Below, in pieces: positions 34,080 to 45,945 of a stretch of DNA of 64,000 nucleotides. How positions within the stretch are numbered: position 1 is the first letter of the stretch; every line of letters begins with the position of its first letter. The position numbers and the translations under genes are program-made. Source of the stretch: Macrotis lagotis (taxonomy: Eukaryota > Chordata > Mammalia > Peramelemorphia > Peramelidae); NCBI RefSeq assembly GCF_037893015.1, contig NC_133664.1, positions 128,456,254-128,520,253 of the forward strand. Direction: 5' to 3'. A model generated the notes under the pieces. It did not search any database. It had not been told where the DNA came from and worked only from the letters and a program-made list of their open reading frames with translations.

Positions 34080-34900
34080 AGATTTTTTCTTTCTTTTTTT
34101 TTTTGGATCAGTAATACATGATCACAAATCTTTATGGATAGAAATGTATCAGCAGAAAAGAAAAAAAATGATGTTGCACAATAATATTAGAATTGTTGGA
34201 GCTAGATTCTAGAAGAAGCTGTTGCTTAGAGACAGCTACGTTTCCCTCCCTGAGAAGTCAGTGCTTTGATAGGTTGTTCAGGGTAACAGAACTAGCAAGA
34301 ATTAGAGCTCTTGGCCCTGAAGTAGGCTTTTTTACTCTTCCAGTGCTTTTTCTGGAACTGTAAAACCCCACACTAATATAAACTTGGGAGTCTGTGAACA
34401 AAGGCAGCGCTCCTAATTGCTCAGTCTTGGTGCCTTCATATTTTAAGAGACTGGCTTTTATGGGGTGCTATATCTGAATCTTCATTTCAGGAACTATGCT
34501 TTAGCCTTTGCAAAGTTTTACTAGGTGAAAATACTAGAAGTTATTCTTCTTGCTCATAAACCCATGCTTTGAGGTCTTTGGGTACTGTAACTTCATAAGA
34601 GGATGATGGCTCAGACCAAGGTTGGCCTTGCAAACTTCTCATACAATTTGCACTTGAAGGGCCCTGACTACAGTTCCTTATATGTAACTTTATTCAGTAA
34701 GGTCCCTCATGAAACTCAAATGGAACAAACAAAATATTATAAAAATACATTAATAAATATGTATGTAAATATTTAACAAGAAAGGAAAAGCATTATAGTG
34801 TAAATATATGTGTGTGTATGCTAATATGAGCATTTTTTTTATTTACTCAAAAATCTATCCAGGGATATATATGTGTATATATTAATATATGTGCAAACCC
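34080..34900. other. unassigned intergenic sequence
   Basis: No gene or repeat family recognised; an AT-rich stretch with a short TGTG tract near 34808. Confidence 0.5.
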
Positions 34901-34904
34901 ATAT

Positions 34905-35165
34905 ATGTATGATGAGGGTTGTACAGAAGGCAATAGAAAGCCATGTGGTAGCTGTGAGCAGTCCACAACAAATAACCAGAAACTTCAAAGAACAGGAGTA
35001 AGGGATGTCATCAAGAATCTGCATGACAGGAAAAGATGAACTGGTGACATGGCCTGAGCAAGGGCTGACCAAAGGACTCCCCTAACTGATAACCTTCTTG
35101 AAGACTGGAGAAAGCAAAAAATCACCTCTAGAATACCTATAGAGAACACTTAGAAGAACATGGAT
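34905..35165 (+). mobile_element. possible RTE-like LINE 3' fragment
   Basis: Scattered matches to the RTE C-terminal pattern (R-W-GH-AR, then a W-rich basic segment) around 35030-35130. Weak; may be the same insertion as 33560-33975. Confidence 0.3.
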
Positions 35166-35850
35166 AATAACCTGTAATACAGATAAGAAGGCTTGGATAG
35201 ATTAAGAGCCTACCTCATTAGTGAGAAAGTTCTAATTGCTGTGATCACAGATCCGTTTAGGTACATATCGACATATAGCTATCCTCTGGACTTAAATCAG
35301 GCAAGATCTTACACCCTTCCAATCTTTACTCTTGCAAGTAAAGTATTGCAGATTTTTAAGCATGACTCAACTGCCCTCGTACCCAATTATATTTTATTTC
35401 TAGGATGATTGGAGATCTATTCCTATAGTAATTTTACTAATTACTAATTTACTAATTGCTAATATCATCTATTGAAAGTTTTCAAGCATCATTAAAACAT
35501 CAATAGTGACTTGTGACCTCCAAAGCTCATGAACTACACAGCAAGCCATAGAACTTTTGAGCATTGTTTACGGGCATATTCTCAGACATTACAATCCCTA
35601 TATACATTCTATCCAAGAATTAGAGGAATTATGCAAGTGCAACATAAACTTGTGATCATTCACTGGATTTCCAGAAAACTAAGATCAATACCAAATTGAG
35701 GTCAGTTCTGACATGGCTGGTTGCCATGTCAGCTAGCACCACCTAGTAAAAAAGGAGTTAAAGAGGGACTCTATCACAGTCCTATAGAGTAATCCATCAT
35801 GCATTTTGAATTCTTTTCAGTCTTAAATACTACATAAATTATGAAATACT

Positions 35851-36195
35851 ACTTTTTTCTTTTAAATAATATTTTATTTTTTCCAATTACATGTAAAGAC
35901 AATTTTTAACTTTCATCTTTAAATAAAATTTTGAGTTTCAAAATTTCTTCCTCTCTCCTTCCCCTCCCTCTTCCCTAAGATGGTAAGCAATTTGATGTAG
36001 GTTATCTATGTACCATCATGTAAAACATATTTACATATTAGTCATGTTGTAAAAAAAAACAGAATAAAAAGAGAAAAAAATAAAGTGAAAACAGTATGCT
36101 TTGATCAGATTCAGACTCCAATCAATTCTTTCTCTTAATGTGAATAGACTTTTCCATTATGAGTCTTTTAGAATTGTCTTGGATCATCATAGTTA
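35851..36195 (-). mobile_element. L1 3' end, main (3') part of a twin-primed insertion
   Basis: Reverse L1 3' UTR: TTTTTTCCAATTACATGTAA, AATTTTGAGTTTCAAAATTT, CTTCCCCTCCCTC, ATCTATGTACCATCATGTAA and CATTATGAGTCTTTTAGAAT. It stops near 36190 where sequence continues in the opposite orientation. Confidence 0.75.
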
Positions 36196-36199
36196 AAGC

Positions 36200-36486
36200 A
36201 CTGCTTTTAAGAAGAGATACAGTGATGCTACTACTAGGCCCATACTCTAAAGAGATCAAAGAAAGAAGTTCCTATATATGAAAAAAAAATTTATACCATT
36301 CATTTTGTGGTACCAAAGAATTGGAAACCAAGAAGTTATTCATCAATTGGGTAATGACTAAACAAATTATGACATATGAATGTGATAGAATACTATTATG
36401 CTGTAAAAAAATGAAGAGATGGCTTCAGAGAGATCTAGGGAGACTTTATGAAATGATGTATAATGAAACAAGCATAACCAGAAGAT
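36200..36486 (+). mobile_element. L1 ORF2 C-terminal segment, inverted (5' part of a twin-primed insertion)
   Basis: Forward L1: CTACTACTAGGCCCATACTC, AAAGAATTGGAAACCAAG, CATCAATTGGGTAATGAC and GAAACAAGCATAACCAGAA. It comes from just upstream of the 35851-36195 segment in a standard L1 but lies in the opposite orientation. Confidence 0.75.
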
Positions 36487-36489
36487 ATT

Positions 36490-37120
36490 CTGTGTTCCCT
36501 CTAACAATGGGAACAGCATCTCCCTCCCACCCTCCCTCTCTCTTTTCCTCTTTCCTTCCTTTCTCCAAGAGGATGAAAGTCCTGTGCACAGCATAGACAA
36601 CATCAACTGACCTGGGTGAGGGGGTAGTATTCCTTTTCTTTCCCCTTTTTAGACACTATGGTCCCAAGTAATTGACTTGGGGTTTTATTGTGTTTTTTTT
36701 GGTCTTTTTTTTTATTTTTAGGCACAGATAGTAGAGTTGGACTTGAACTACGGTGACCTAGGAGGTAAGATTCCAGGCTAGATGTTACCAACCTGTCCAG
36801 GGAAGCCCCGAGAAACCAGAATCCCCAGGATTTGAGCCAAAAGATAGCCTTGCACTTGGAACTTGATGAAACTAGGCTATAACTAGGCTATGTTAAGTTG
36901 TTAACCTAGTCTCTCAGCCCCAGAGGCTGAGGTGCTAAGTCATGGGGGGCGTATATTATGATTCCCAGATGTTGGGGAAGAGATGTCTGTAAATTTATTC
37001 TTGTTTTAACTTTGAAGTAAATATCCCTTTGTAAAAGCTAATCTTTCTGTTAAATGATCAAATGTAAGTAGGGTACATGGGATCCCTAAAATTGGAGAAA
37101 CACCATCAATGGAGATTTGT
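36490..37120. other. unassigned intergenic sequence
   Basis: Low-complexity T-rich stretch near 36690 and otherwise unique sequence; nothing recognised. Confidence 0.5.
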
Positions 37121-37129
37121 TTATAGAAG

Positions 37130-37815
37130 ACCAAAATGATGTCACTATGTCCTTTGTTCTCGAAGAGGACCAAAATGATGTTAGAGTCAAATTACAGGAT
37201 GTCTGATAGTGGCTGAGCTTGGAATGCTCCACCATTGACTGAGCACAAATAGTTCCTGTGAACACCTAGGGTAGGTACACTAAACTTATAAGTCTCTAGT
37301 TTCCTTTGAGCCGCTTCAATTCTGCCTTGCTCATAGAACACAGCACCCTCTCTGATGAGGGCACACCATACCGGGCAGTCCTGTGCCATTGTCTCCCATA
37401 TCACACAATCAATCCAAAGTTGATAAGAGAGACCTTGAGAGTGTCCCTATATCACTTCTTCTGACCAACATGTAAGTGCTTGCCTTGTGTGAGTTCTCCA
37501 TAAAATTGTCTTTTTGGCAAGTGTATGTTTGGCATGTAGCCAGCCCATTTGAGTTGTGCTCTCTGCAGTAGAGTTTGAATGCTTGGCAGCTTAGTTTGAA
37601 AAAGAACCTCTGCATCTGGTATCTTATCCTGCCAGGTGATCTTTAATCTTCCTAAGTCAATTCAAATGGAAGCAATTCAGTTTCCCAGCATGGTGCTGGG
37701 GGATGATCCATGTTCATAGGCATACAACAATGAAGTTTGCACAATAGCTCTATAGACTTTCAGTTTGGTAGTTGGTTGAACACCAAATTGAAGGTAATTT
37801 AAGCCAGTAGCAGAG
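37130..37815 (-). mobile_element. C-terminal and 3' end of a non-L1 LINE
   Basis: Reading the minus strand from about 37690: ITWQDKIPDAEVLFQTKLPS, IQTLLQRAQLKWAGYMPN, LPKRQFYGELTQGK, then ETMAQDCPVWCALIREGA in another frame. This is the C-terminal pattern of CR1/RTE/Dong-type reverse transcriptase polyproteins; the terminal Cys pair is only partly kept. The 3' tail TTTGGTCCTCTTCGAGAAC follows the stop. Several stops and frameshifts; clade not certain. Confidence 0.6.
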
Positions 37816-38925
37816 AGACCAGTTATATCCAAACCTCCTTAAGTATAAGGAAGAATCCTGGGGGAGGGATGAATTGGCCTTAAGGCAAGGAAGGGAAGGG
37901 TAATCACTGTTATAAATTTGTATTATAACATAAATATTGTAAAAATGAACAATTCTGAAAACCTTAAGACTTTGATCAATGAATAATCAAGCATGATTCC
38001 AGAAGATTACTAAAAAAGAACACTGATAACCTCATGATGAAGAGATGATGGAACAATATAATGATCAACAAAATACATTTTTGGATATGACCAACATGGG
38101 AATATATTTTGCTTGACTATGCTCATATGATACAAGGTTTCTTTCTTCCTCCCTCTTTTCTTTCTTGACTTCCAGTGGATAGGGGAAAAAAATAAATGTT
38201 TATCAAAGAGAAAAAATATTTTTTCCCTATTCAGCCTTCAACTGAATGTTCAAAATGGTTTTCCTGCCCCATGGTCATATTAATATACATTTGCACAAGG
38301 AGAAGAAACAAATCATTCCTCCTCTATCCCTTGTTAGTGTGTAGGTACTTGGCAATGCCTTTAAATTTCTGTGGAGATCCTGTCCATGTATCTCAGAGTA
38401 CCAAATTTAAGGGCTGTGCTTATGCATGCCAAATATCTTTTAGATATTTCTAGATATTAGATATTTTTAGATTTCTCATCAGAAGCAGTCAATTCATTTC
38501 CTCCTTGCCCAAGAATGAGATGGACAAAATTTTTCTTCTTTTTACATCTAAGCTGACTTTATCCTTGACTGAATGAGTTGCCAATAAATAACAGGCCAAA
38601 CAATAACAATATAATAACTAAATAAAATGGCTGCTAGCTAACCAGATGTTGATTAGTAGCTTAATGTACTGTACCAGTAACATTGATGAGTCTTACAAGT
38701 GCAAAATTCCTGTAGGTAGCTTTGTGTAGAGAAAAAAAACAATGGAAATTCGAATTGGTAAATAGATCCTACCTACAGAGGGTCAGATTAATATGGGATC
38801 TGAGTTTTGGAGCATTCTTTTTGTTAATACTACATCAATTCAATTTTCCTTTATTTTATAATAGAAAGGATATAATCATTTCAGACTCTATGTCTCCTGG
38901 TTTTACACATATATGTAAATATACC
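37816..38925. other. unassigned intergenic sequence
   Basis: No gene or repeat recognised. A short palindromic TAGATATT-rich patch lies at 38440-38470. Confidence 0.5.
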
Positions 38926-38929
38926 TCTG

Positions 38930-39110
38930 GGATGACTGGGGTAGCATGGAGTGCCAGACTTGGAGAAAAACTGAGTTCAAATCCAGCTTCAGCCACTTAT
39001 TAGCTATGTGACCCTTGTCAAGTCATTTAACCCTTAGTTTGTATCAGCTGTAAAATGAGCCAAATGAGATTATGGAGAGGCAGAAACAACTGAAAAAAAT
39101 GTACAATAAC
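38930..39110 (+). mobile_element. Mar1-type CORE-SINE
   Basis: Forward copy: GAGTTCAAATCCAGCTTCAG, GCTATGTGACCCTTGTCAAG, TGTAAAATGAGCC and CAGAAACAACTGA. Head and CORE partly lost. Confidence 0.75.
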
Positions 39111-39235
39111 TGAGATGACTGAAAGATCATCAAAGAAGACATTTTCAATTCCCTAAATTCTTTAGGGCAGAGAAAGAACCTTTCAGTTAGAGGATAATCA
39201 TCTTTTTTACTGCTATTAAAAATCATAGGCTTTCA

Positions 39236-39388
39236 GTGGTGGCTAGATGGCACAGTGTATAGAGCACTAGCCCTGGAGTCAGGAGGACCTGAGTTCAAAT
39301 CCAGCCTCAGACACTTAATAATTACCTAGCTATGTGATCTTGGGCAAGTCACTTAACCCTACTGCCTTGGGAAAAAAAAAACTAAAAC
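39236..39388 (+). mobile_element. tRNA-derived marsupial SINE, with target-site duplication
   Basis: Forward copy with a slightly decayed head. Perfect 17-base duplication AAAATCATAGGCTTTCA at 39219-39235 and 39389-39405, the longest in the window. Confidence 0.94.
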
Positions 39389-39405
39389 AAAATCATAGGC
39401 TTTCA

Positions 39406-40670
39406 AGCTGGCAAGCAAGAAACTAGCCATAAGACTTTTACAGTACCTACTAATGTTTTAACTCTGCTATTTTACCTATTCAGAATTTTCTTACTTACTT
39501 GTGTGTTCCAGAGACCTCTACATAAAGCGATTTTTATGATTTTTTAACATAAAGACAATTTGCTTCTACCTAGTTCACTTAAACTATATAACAAGGGAAT
39601 ATACAAAATAATACCTTTACACAAGTCATGAAATAAACTAAAATTCAGACATTATTAAATACTGTGCAAGATAATAAATAGAATTATGAAATGAAAAATG
39701 ATAAAGCATGTACAGGACTGTATAATAAAGCTTTTATCACTGGTGGTTTGTACAACTTTTTTTTATGAAGCTATCAAGAAATATTGGACAGATAGCAAGT
39801 GTCTGATGATAGCAAACAATATTATCCTCAACTAGTCTTTGAACTTTTAAAAATCTTCAAGTATTTGGATCTCTATTTTCATTACAAAAAGAAAATATTC
39901 ACTCAAATGATGAAAGGCTTCTGACAACTTGTTTCATTGTGAACCTTTTTTGGTTTAACCTTGGATTCTGAAGCTTTCCTTTCTTCTGCAGATTTTGCAG
40001 CAATTTAATCAAATCTTCATTCAAAATACTTATTCATATTTCTTTCAGAATTCTTTAAGCCTAATTTACATAATGCAAATTTTACAGCAAGCCAGAATTA
40101 TCTCCTTGGTGCCTCTCCATCCAGAGACAGCACGGTCATCACTCAACTCCACCACTAGGTGGCAAAAGCCGATCAAACTTTCAAGAGCCAGGGTTTAGCT
40201 CTGTAGAGCAGCCTCAGAAATAATTATTGTTGATTTAGTGAATCACAGAATCTCAGATTTGGAAGGTGCTCCACCTCAGAGAGCATCCCCCCAGGATTGT
40301 CCTTGCCAGGTGGTTGCCCAACCTTAGTTTGAGGTCGTCTAGGGAGAGAGAAAGCAGTCCTTTTGGGATAACTCTAATTTCTCTAAATTGAGTTAGAAGA
40401 TAGATCCCTTTGTGGTGTTAATGCATTGCTCTTAATTTTGGCTCACGAGGCTAAGTAGGCCAGGCCTACTACACTGACTTCCACAGGACAATCTTTCAAA
40501 TAATTGTTTGAAGACAGCTATCTTATCTTCTATTCTCTCTCTCTCTCTCCTGGTCTTCAGGCTAACTATCCTATAACTGATCCTCATATGCAATGGTTCT
40601 GAGGCCCATTTGTAGCCTGATTAAATGAAATCTGGGTACTGTCAGTTTATACAGACTTTTTCAACCTTAT
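39406..40670. other. intergenic sequence, mostly unassigned
   Basis: No gene found. It holds a CTCF-like motif at 40152-40164 and, near 40243, a short MIR-type trace (AATCACAGAATCTCAGATTT). Confidence 0.5.
40152..40164 (+). promoter_or_regulatory. candidate CTCF core motif
   Basis: CCACTAGGTGGCA fits the CTCF core (CCACNAGGTGGCA-type). It is outside any SINE I can identify and lies between ASB15 and the NDUFA5 promoter. Motif match only. Confidence 0.4.
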
Positions 40671-40679
40671 TTCACCTTG

Positions 40680-40835
40680 TTTCAGACACTTGCTATCAGT
40701 GTGGTCATCAAGTCACTTAACTTCTGTCTGCCTCAGTTTTCTCATCTGTAAAATGGAGACAATAATAGCAACTACTACTCAGAGTTGTGAGGCTCAAATA
40801 AGATTTATAAAGTGCTTTTTAAACAATATATATAT
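40680..40835 (+). mobile_element. MIR/Ther-type CORE-SINE relic
   Basis: GTCACTTAACTTCTGTCTGC, CTCATCTGTAAAATGGAGAC and GTTGTGAGGCTCAAATAAG. A matching end (AAGCACTATATAAAGATTA) at about 41140 suggests that the Mar1 copy at 40855 split it. Confidence 0.65.
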
Positions 40836-40854
40836 GAACAACATATGATTTGAG

Positions 40855-41095
40855 TCTTGCAGCTAAGTGGTGCAATTGATAGAGCACTGAGCCTAGAATA
40901 AGGAAGACTTGAGTTCAAATTTGGCCTTGGATACCTAGCTGTGTGACCCTGGGCAAGTTACTTAATCCTGGTTTCCTCTTCTATAAAAATCTATAAAATG
41001 AGCTGGAGAAGGAAATGGCAAACCATTCTAGCATCTTTTCCAGGAAAACCCAAATTGGAATCATGAAGAGTTGAACTCATCCAAAAATCAACCAT
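40855..41095 (+). mobile_element. Mar1-type CORE-SINE
   Basis: Forward copy: GCAGCTAAGTGGTGCAATTG, GAGTTCAAATTTGGCCTTGG, GTGTGACCCTGGGCAAG, GAAGGAAATGGCAAACC and CATGAAGAGTTGAACTC. Confidence 0.87.
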
Positions 41096-41279
41096 GTTGC
41101 TAATGTAACATCACCTCCATTTTCCTTTATAAGTGATATAAAGCACTATATAAAGATTATTATTGTTGTTGTTACCTGCCCTTCCTATGCTCTAGTCAAT
41201 TTATTGCAGTGGAAAAAATCCAGTTCTGGTATCAGTCATAACCTAGCTATGAATCCTACCCCAATCCGATGACAATACA

Positions 41280-41505
41280 GTGATTTAGAGTCATACCTGT
41301 ATTTGAAACTCAGCTCAGAAACTGAGTAGCTGGGTAGCTATTCAAGCTCACTGAGCCTTAGTTTCCTGCTCAGGAGAATGAGAATGGTGTTGCCCATGGT
41401 TTCAAACTCAAAGCTGTTGTTAGAAGAACTATATATGAGATAATATATATATAACACTTTCTAAAACTTAAGTGCTGTAAAAATGCCAAATGTTAGTTAC
41501 TATCA
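41280..41505 (+). mobile_element. MIR/Ther-type CORE-SINE relic
   Basis: GAGCCTTAGTTTCCTGCTC, GAACTATATATGAGATAATA and TAAGTGCTGTAAAAATGCC in forward order. Confidence 0.6.
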
Positions 41506-42860
41506 GCTATCAATTGAACCTGAGGAAGAAATGATATAGTAGGACATGAAAAGATGTCATATGGAGGAAGGAACAGACAGAGTATAGGAAGAGGAGAAAT
41601 GGGTAGAAGGGGCAGAGACAGCTTTAGGTGTGACATAAGGAAAAGTTCCCAACACTTACAGGTATCCCAAAGTAAAAATGGGATGCCTTAGGAAGCAGTT
41701 GCCTCTCACTCATCAGGGTTCTTCCAGAAGAGCCTTGGCCCCTACTTGACAGACATGTTAGAATGGAGTGATTTTCCAGTATGGAATGGGCTACGGGGCT
41801 GTGGGGGTCTCTTCCAACTCTTAAAATACCATGAATTCAAAACTATTCAAAATCATTAGCCAATAAATATTTCTTATTCTGGAAAGCAATATAAAAAAAA
41901 ACAACAACTGGCTAATGAGTCTGCCTTGGCTTTAGCTGCAAGACCTTGATTCAGGACAGAGTGTATGAAGTAAATCTCCTAGAGTGCATATCATAGTAAC
42001 GATAGGTTGTTTGTTTGTTTTTTAATTCAACCTAACATTCAGGGCTATCTGTTAAGGAAAGCGGCCACCCCTTTTAACACTATTTCTTTTTAAATCAGTC
42101 CTGTAATTTCAAAGGGAGAACATCCCAAGGAGAAACTCACTTTACTAATAAAGATCAATATGTGCCTTGTAGATTAGTCTTAAGTGAGTTTCTAGGGATA
42201 TGGGAAGTTAAGTGACTTTCCCAAAGTCACAAAACCAGCATGTCTCAGAGGCAGGACTTGAATCTAAGTCAGGAAGATTTTGAAGTCAACTATATCATGC
42301 TGCCTCTCATTCTTGGCTATAGACTATTCTCCAAAAAAAACCTTAGTGCAGTTTTAGGCTGTAATAATTTCAGAATCATATATGCTACAAAGTTACAAAA
42401 ATAATTAGAAAGTATACTACTTAATTTTTTAAATATGTTAATTTTTAAACAATACATTTTTAATTTTCATTTTCACAAGATGGCACATTCCATCATTATG
42501 CATTATATGTATGATAGCTTTTTGATGACACATTCTCAGATCAGAATATTGGGAGGAAGGACTAGGGAAAGGAAAGAAACACTTTGATAACTCTATATTA
42601 TTATATATGTTATGTTATATTATATTGCCAAGGACTTTACCAATAAAATATCTCATTAGAACCTTACAATCAACATTAGGAGATAGGTCCTATTATTATC
42701 CCCATTTTAGAGAAAAGGAAAATGAAGCAGACAGATGTTATGTGACTTAACTTTAAAGTTTGAAAGACAAGAGAGTGTACTATTGTTATATTCAAGATAT
42801 ATTTTTGAATATAGTTTAAGGCAGAATATATTCCTATAGAATCCTTAGTTATGTGTTCAA
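41506..42860. other. intergenic sequence with weak CORE-SINE traces
   Basis: Reverse MIR/Mar1-type traces at about 42190-42310 and 42620-42750; otherwise unassigned. Confidence 0.5.
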
Positions 42861-42861
42861 G

Positions 42862-42971
42862 TGGACTTGCCCAAGGTCACACAGCTGGGTAATTATTAAG
42901 TGTCTGAGGCTAGATTTGAACTCAGGTCCCCTAGAGCCAGTACTCTATCCACTGCACAACCTAGATACCCT
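42862..42971 (-). mobile_element. truncated young SINE
   Basis: Reverse copy from GACTTGCCCAAGGTCACACAG to CTGCACAACCTAGATACCC; the 3' tail part is missing. Confidence 0.85.
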
Positions 42972-43727
42972 AATTGCAATTTTATGTAACTCGTCAGAAA
43001 TCTATAAAAAGGTTAAAACAGATTAGAAATTCACAATAATACAATCAGAATCTTAACCCTCATAAGGACCTTCAGCACTATCTAATTTTACCATCTTACA
43101 TGGTTGCTTTGTTTGAGCGATGAGACAGCTGAGGCATAGTCCAGTAGAATTCAGGAAATCCTGGAAGGTTAGGAGTGTTTCAGTTTTGTTTTGTATTCCC
43201 AGTGCTTTGCATGGCACCTTATTGAATTAAATTCAATTACTTGTCTGATCTCAAAGTTAGTCAATGGACTAGAACTTCGGTTTCTTCACACTTTACTCAT
43301 AATCCAAAGCTCACTCCATATTCTCAGCATCAATACTGTAAGGGAAAAACACCTTTTGTTACCTTCAATAATAGTTGTTAGGATACCCTACTTAATACTG
43401 AATTCCATGCGTTAACAGGTAATGTTAGAGTCAGAAGCTCCAGGGAAGTAACTGCCAACCAATAATAAGCATACATGTAAAGCGCTTTTCAAATGTTAGT
43501 GTGAACTGGAGCTAAATTTCTAAAATGTAATTTTGATGAAAATTTTGAAAAAATTAATACTAGATCTTCTGTAAAATTAAAACATTTTCATTAGCACCCT
43601 TCAAACTGATATAAAAACTTTATTCTGACATCTCTCCTATTCATCTTCATTAGTAAGTGGGGAAAGTTGATATGTCATTGTTATACTAGTGCTTCTACTA
43701 AAAAATATTTTAAGTACTTATTATTTT

Positions 43728-43925
43728 GAGTCTGAAAGGCAGTGTTGTCTAATGGACAAAGAGTAGGCCTCAAATCTAATTAGTTCTACATAGAATTTTC
43801 ACTGGTTGTGTCTGGACTCTGGACAAATCATTTAACTCCTAAGTTTTCTAGGCAACTCTCAATAAGTTGCAATGAAAGTATGCTACTGTGATAGAAAGTT
43901 TCCTCAAGAAGGAATGTTCATTATA
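43728..43925 (+). mobile_element. CORE-SINE relic
   Basis: GCAGTGTTGTCTAATGGAC, GACAAATCATTTAACTCC, GGCAACTCTCAATAAGTTGC and AGAAAGTTTCCTCA. Diverged. Confidence 0.55.
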
Positions 43926-43967
43926 CCAATGAAATCACAGATCTAGAAAATTTTCTCAATTTTAAGT

Positions 43968-44154
43968 TGTTTTCTTGCCAAAGATACAGGAGTAGTTTGC
44001 CATTTCCTTCAGTTCATTTTACAGATGAGGAAACTGAGGCAAACAGGATAAAGAGAATTACCCACAGTCACAGTTAGTGTCTGAGGCTACATTTAAACTC
44101 AGGAAGTTGAGACTTCCTAGCACCAGACCTCTTCACTGCACCACCTAGTTGTCC
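43968..44154 (-). mobile_element. Mar1-type CORE-SINE (5' truncated), with target-site duplication
   Basis: Reverse copy: TTCTTGCCAAAGATACAGGAG, GAGGAAACTGAGGCAAACAGG and CACTGCACCACCTAG. Perfect 11-base duplication CAATTTTAAGT at 43957-43967 and 44155-44165. Confidence 0.88.
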
Positions 44155-44165
44155 CAATTTTAAGT

Positions 44166-45435
44166 AGACTTTATTTAAAATTAAATTTTATTCATTTTTT
44201 ATGAATGAGTGGACCTCTAGAGAACTCAAGTAAGGATTAAGAATTTAAGATATGTTAGAATTGAAGGTAAATGAAAAGGAAGACTTGTCCTTAACCTTTG
44301 GCTATTTTCCAGGAATTAAGTCAAATTGGGTTTTTATTTATTTTATTTATATACATATTAATTATTTATGAAGTGAGCTATTAATGGGTCACAAAGGTAA
44401 TTCACACAGGAATATATATACCCCAAAGAGGACTCAAACAATCATATAATTCCCAGTTATTTGCCCAGAAGTGGATAAACTAAGTTTTAGTGATAAAAAT
44501 GTATGTATGTATGTATATATATGCATTATATACATATATTTTCATTTTATTAATTTTCCTCTGTAAAAATTATTGTGGATTTCTACAGATACAGTGAATT
44601 GCATATTATTATTATTATTATTATTTGCATTTTCTAGAATGGTGCTTTGCACAGTCTATATACTTAAAACATATAGGAAAGAGGAGCTGGAAAAGATTTT
44701 AGGGTTTGTTTTTTTCCCAACTCCATTATTTTCCCTCCAAAATAAATTATAGTAGAATGAAAAAAAAGGCCAGGATACATATGCAATTGCAAAACCAAAT
44801 TAAAAGAAATTACTCTTTTACTAATTGTAAGAAAAATAACTTTCATTCTTTGAAATTATTGGATATAGATGAGAAAATATTAAAGGAAAAACTTAAAGGA
44901 ATTTCACAATTATGCATGTATGTATGTATGCAGGTACATAAAATTCTCTTTAAGACTGACACTAATCATCTTTAAATCTGAGCTCCTGAGAAATAAAGAA
45001 CCTTTTGGGAAATCTCTTAGATAAAAGATTATAACAGATCTTCAAGACAAAGAGACATAAGACGGTAACAAAGCCTATTTGAAGTGCAGAAGGAAGGCAT
45101 AGCTTCAGGTAATATATCCTAAACAATAAATAATTTAAATCTAGTTAATGAATTCACTCACAATCTTTAAGATTAGCTACTAGAGGGGAAAATAATTTCA
45201 TGCAAAATCTCTTTGATAAAAGAACAAAACAGCTGGCATCTAAGGCCTACAGGAGAAAAGTGAGCATGTGAAATAAAACAACAGAAGAGATTATTATAAA
45301 TTTTAGGTAATCCCTCCAGAGGCTTCAACATCCCATCAGGTCTTTAAAGCTGTGTTACTGGAGAAAGAAAAGAAAAGATTTCTGATGGGACAAGAAAGAA
45401 TAACTTCATTCTTCTTACAATCCCAAATAAATTAT
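44166..45435. other. unassigned intergenic sequence with small tandem repeats
   Basis: Short (GTAT)n near 44503, (TTA)n near 44608 and (TGCA/TGTA)n near 44912. No gene recognised. Confidence 0.5.
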
Positions 45436-45439
45436 CAGC

Positions 45440-45630
45440 AAGGTAAAGTGGAAAGAGAGATAAAACTGAGTCATGGGACATGAATTCAAACCCCATATTG
45501 CCACTTATTATCTCATAAACCCTAAGCAAGTCACTGAACTTTACCCCCCCCCCCACCTCAGTTTCCTCCTGTGTAAAATGAAGGGGTTGAATTAGATGCC
45601 TAATAAGATCCCTTCCAAATCTAGAAGTAT
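45440..45630 (+). mobile_element. MIR/Ther-type CORE-SINE relic
   Basis: GACATGAATTCAAACCCC, AGCAAGTCACTGAACTTTA, a C run at about 45544-45553, CCTCAGTTTCCTCCTGTG and GATCCCTTCCAAATCTAGAAG. Confidence 0.68.
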
Positions 45631-45757
45631 GGCCATTGGACCTTTCTTGTCAGTGCTTTCAATAGATCTAGAAATGCATCAAGTGCTACATCATGGACCT
45701 TGGGCTGAAAGTAATCAAACCAGGCCAGATGCTAAGTTCTATGGAGTTCCCTCAGAT

Positions 45758-45945
45758 AGTTGTTTATGCTCATCTTTCATTCTTGAAGAGGAACAATGAC
45801 ATGAGGGTAGTGTTTTGATCTATGTGTAGATTTAAGTGAGGCAGAACTGTGTAAAGCTGTCAGGCTCACTAGCCTCAAGGGTCATCAAAGCCCATAGCAA
45901 GACATGAGACTGGTGAAGGCTCAGGCCGCGGTGGGTCAGAGAAGT
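45758..45945 (-). mobile_element. 3' part of composite SINE (Mar4-like)
   Basis: Reverse copy; on the minus strand it ends CATGTCATTGTTCCTCTTCA then AGAATGAAAGATGAGC, the same tail type as at 15.9, 28.2 and 55.5 kb. Confidence 0.6.

Noticed and set aside
37192..37615. Possible host gene exons on the minus strand
   Set aside because: The pieces fit a LINE polyprotein C-terminus with stops and frameshifts and no splice sites.
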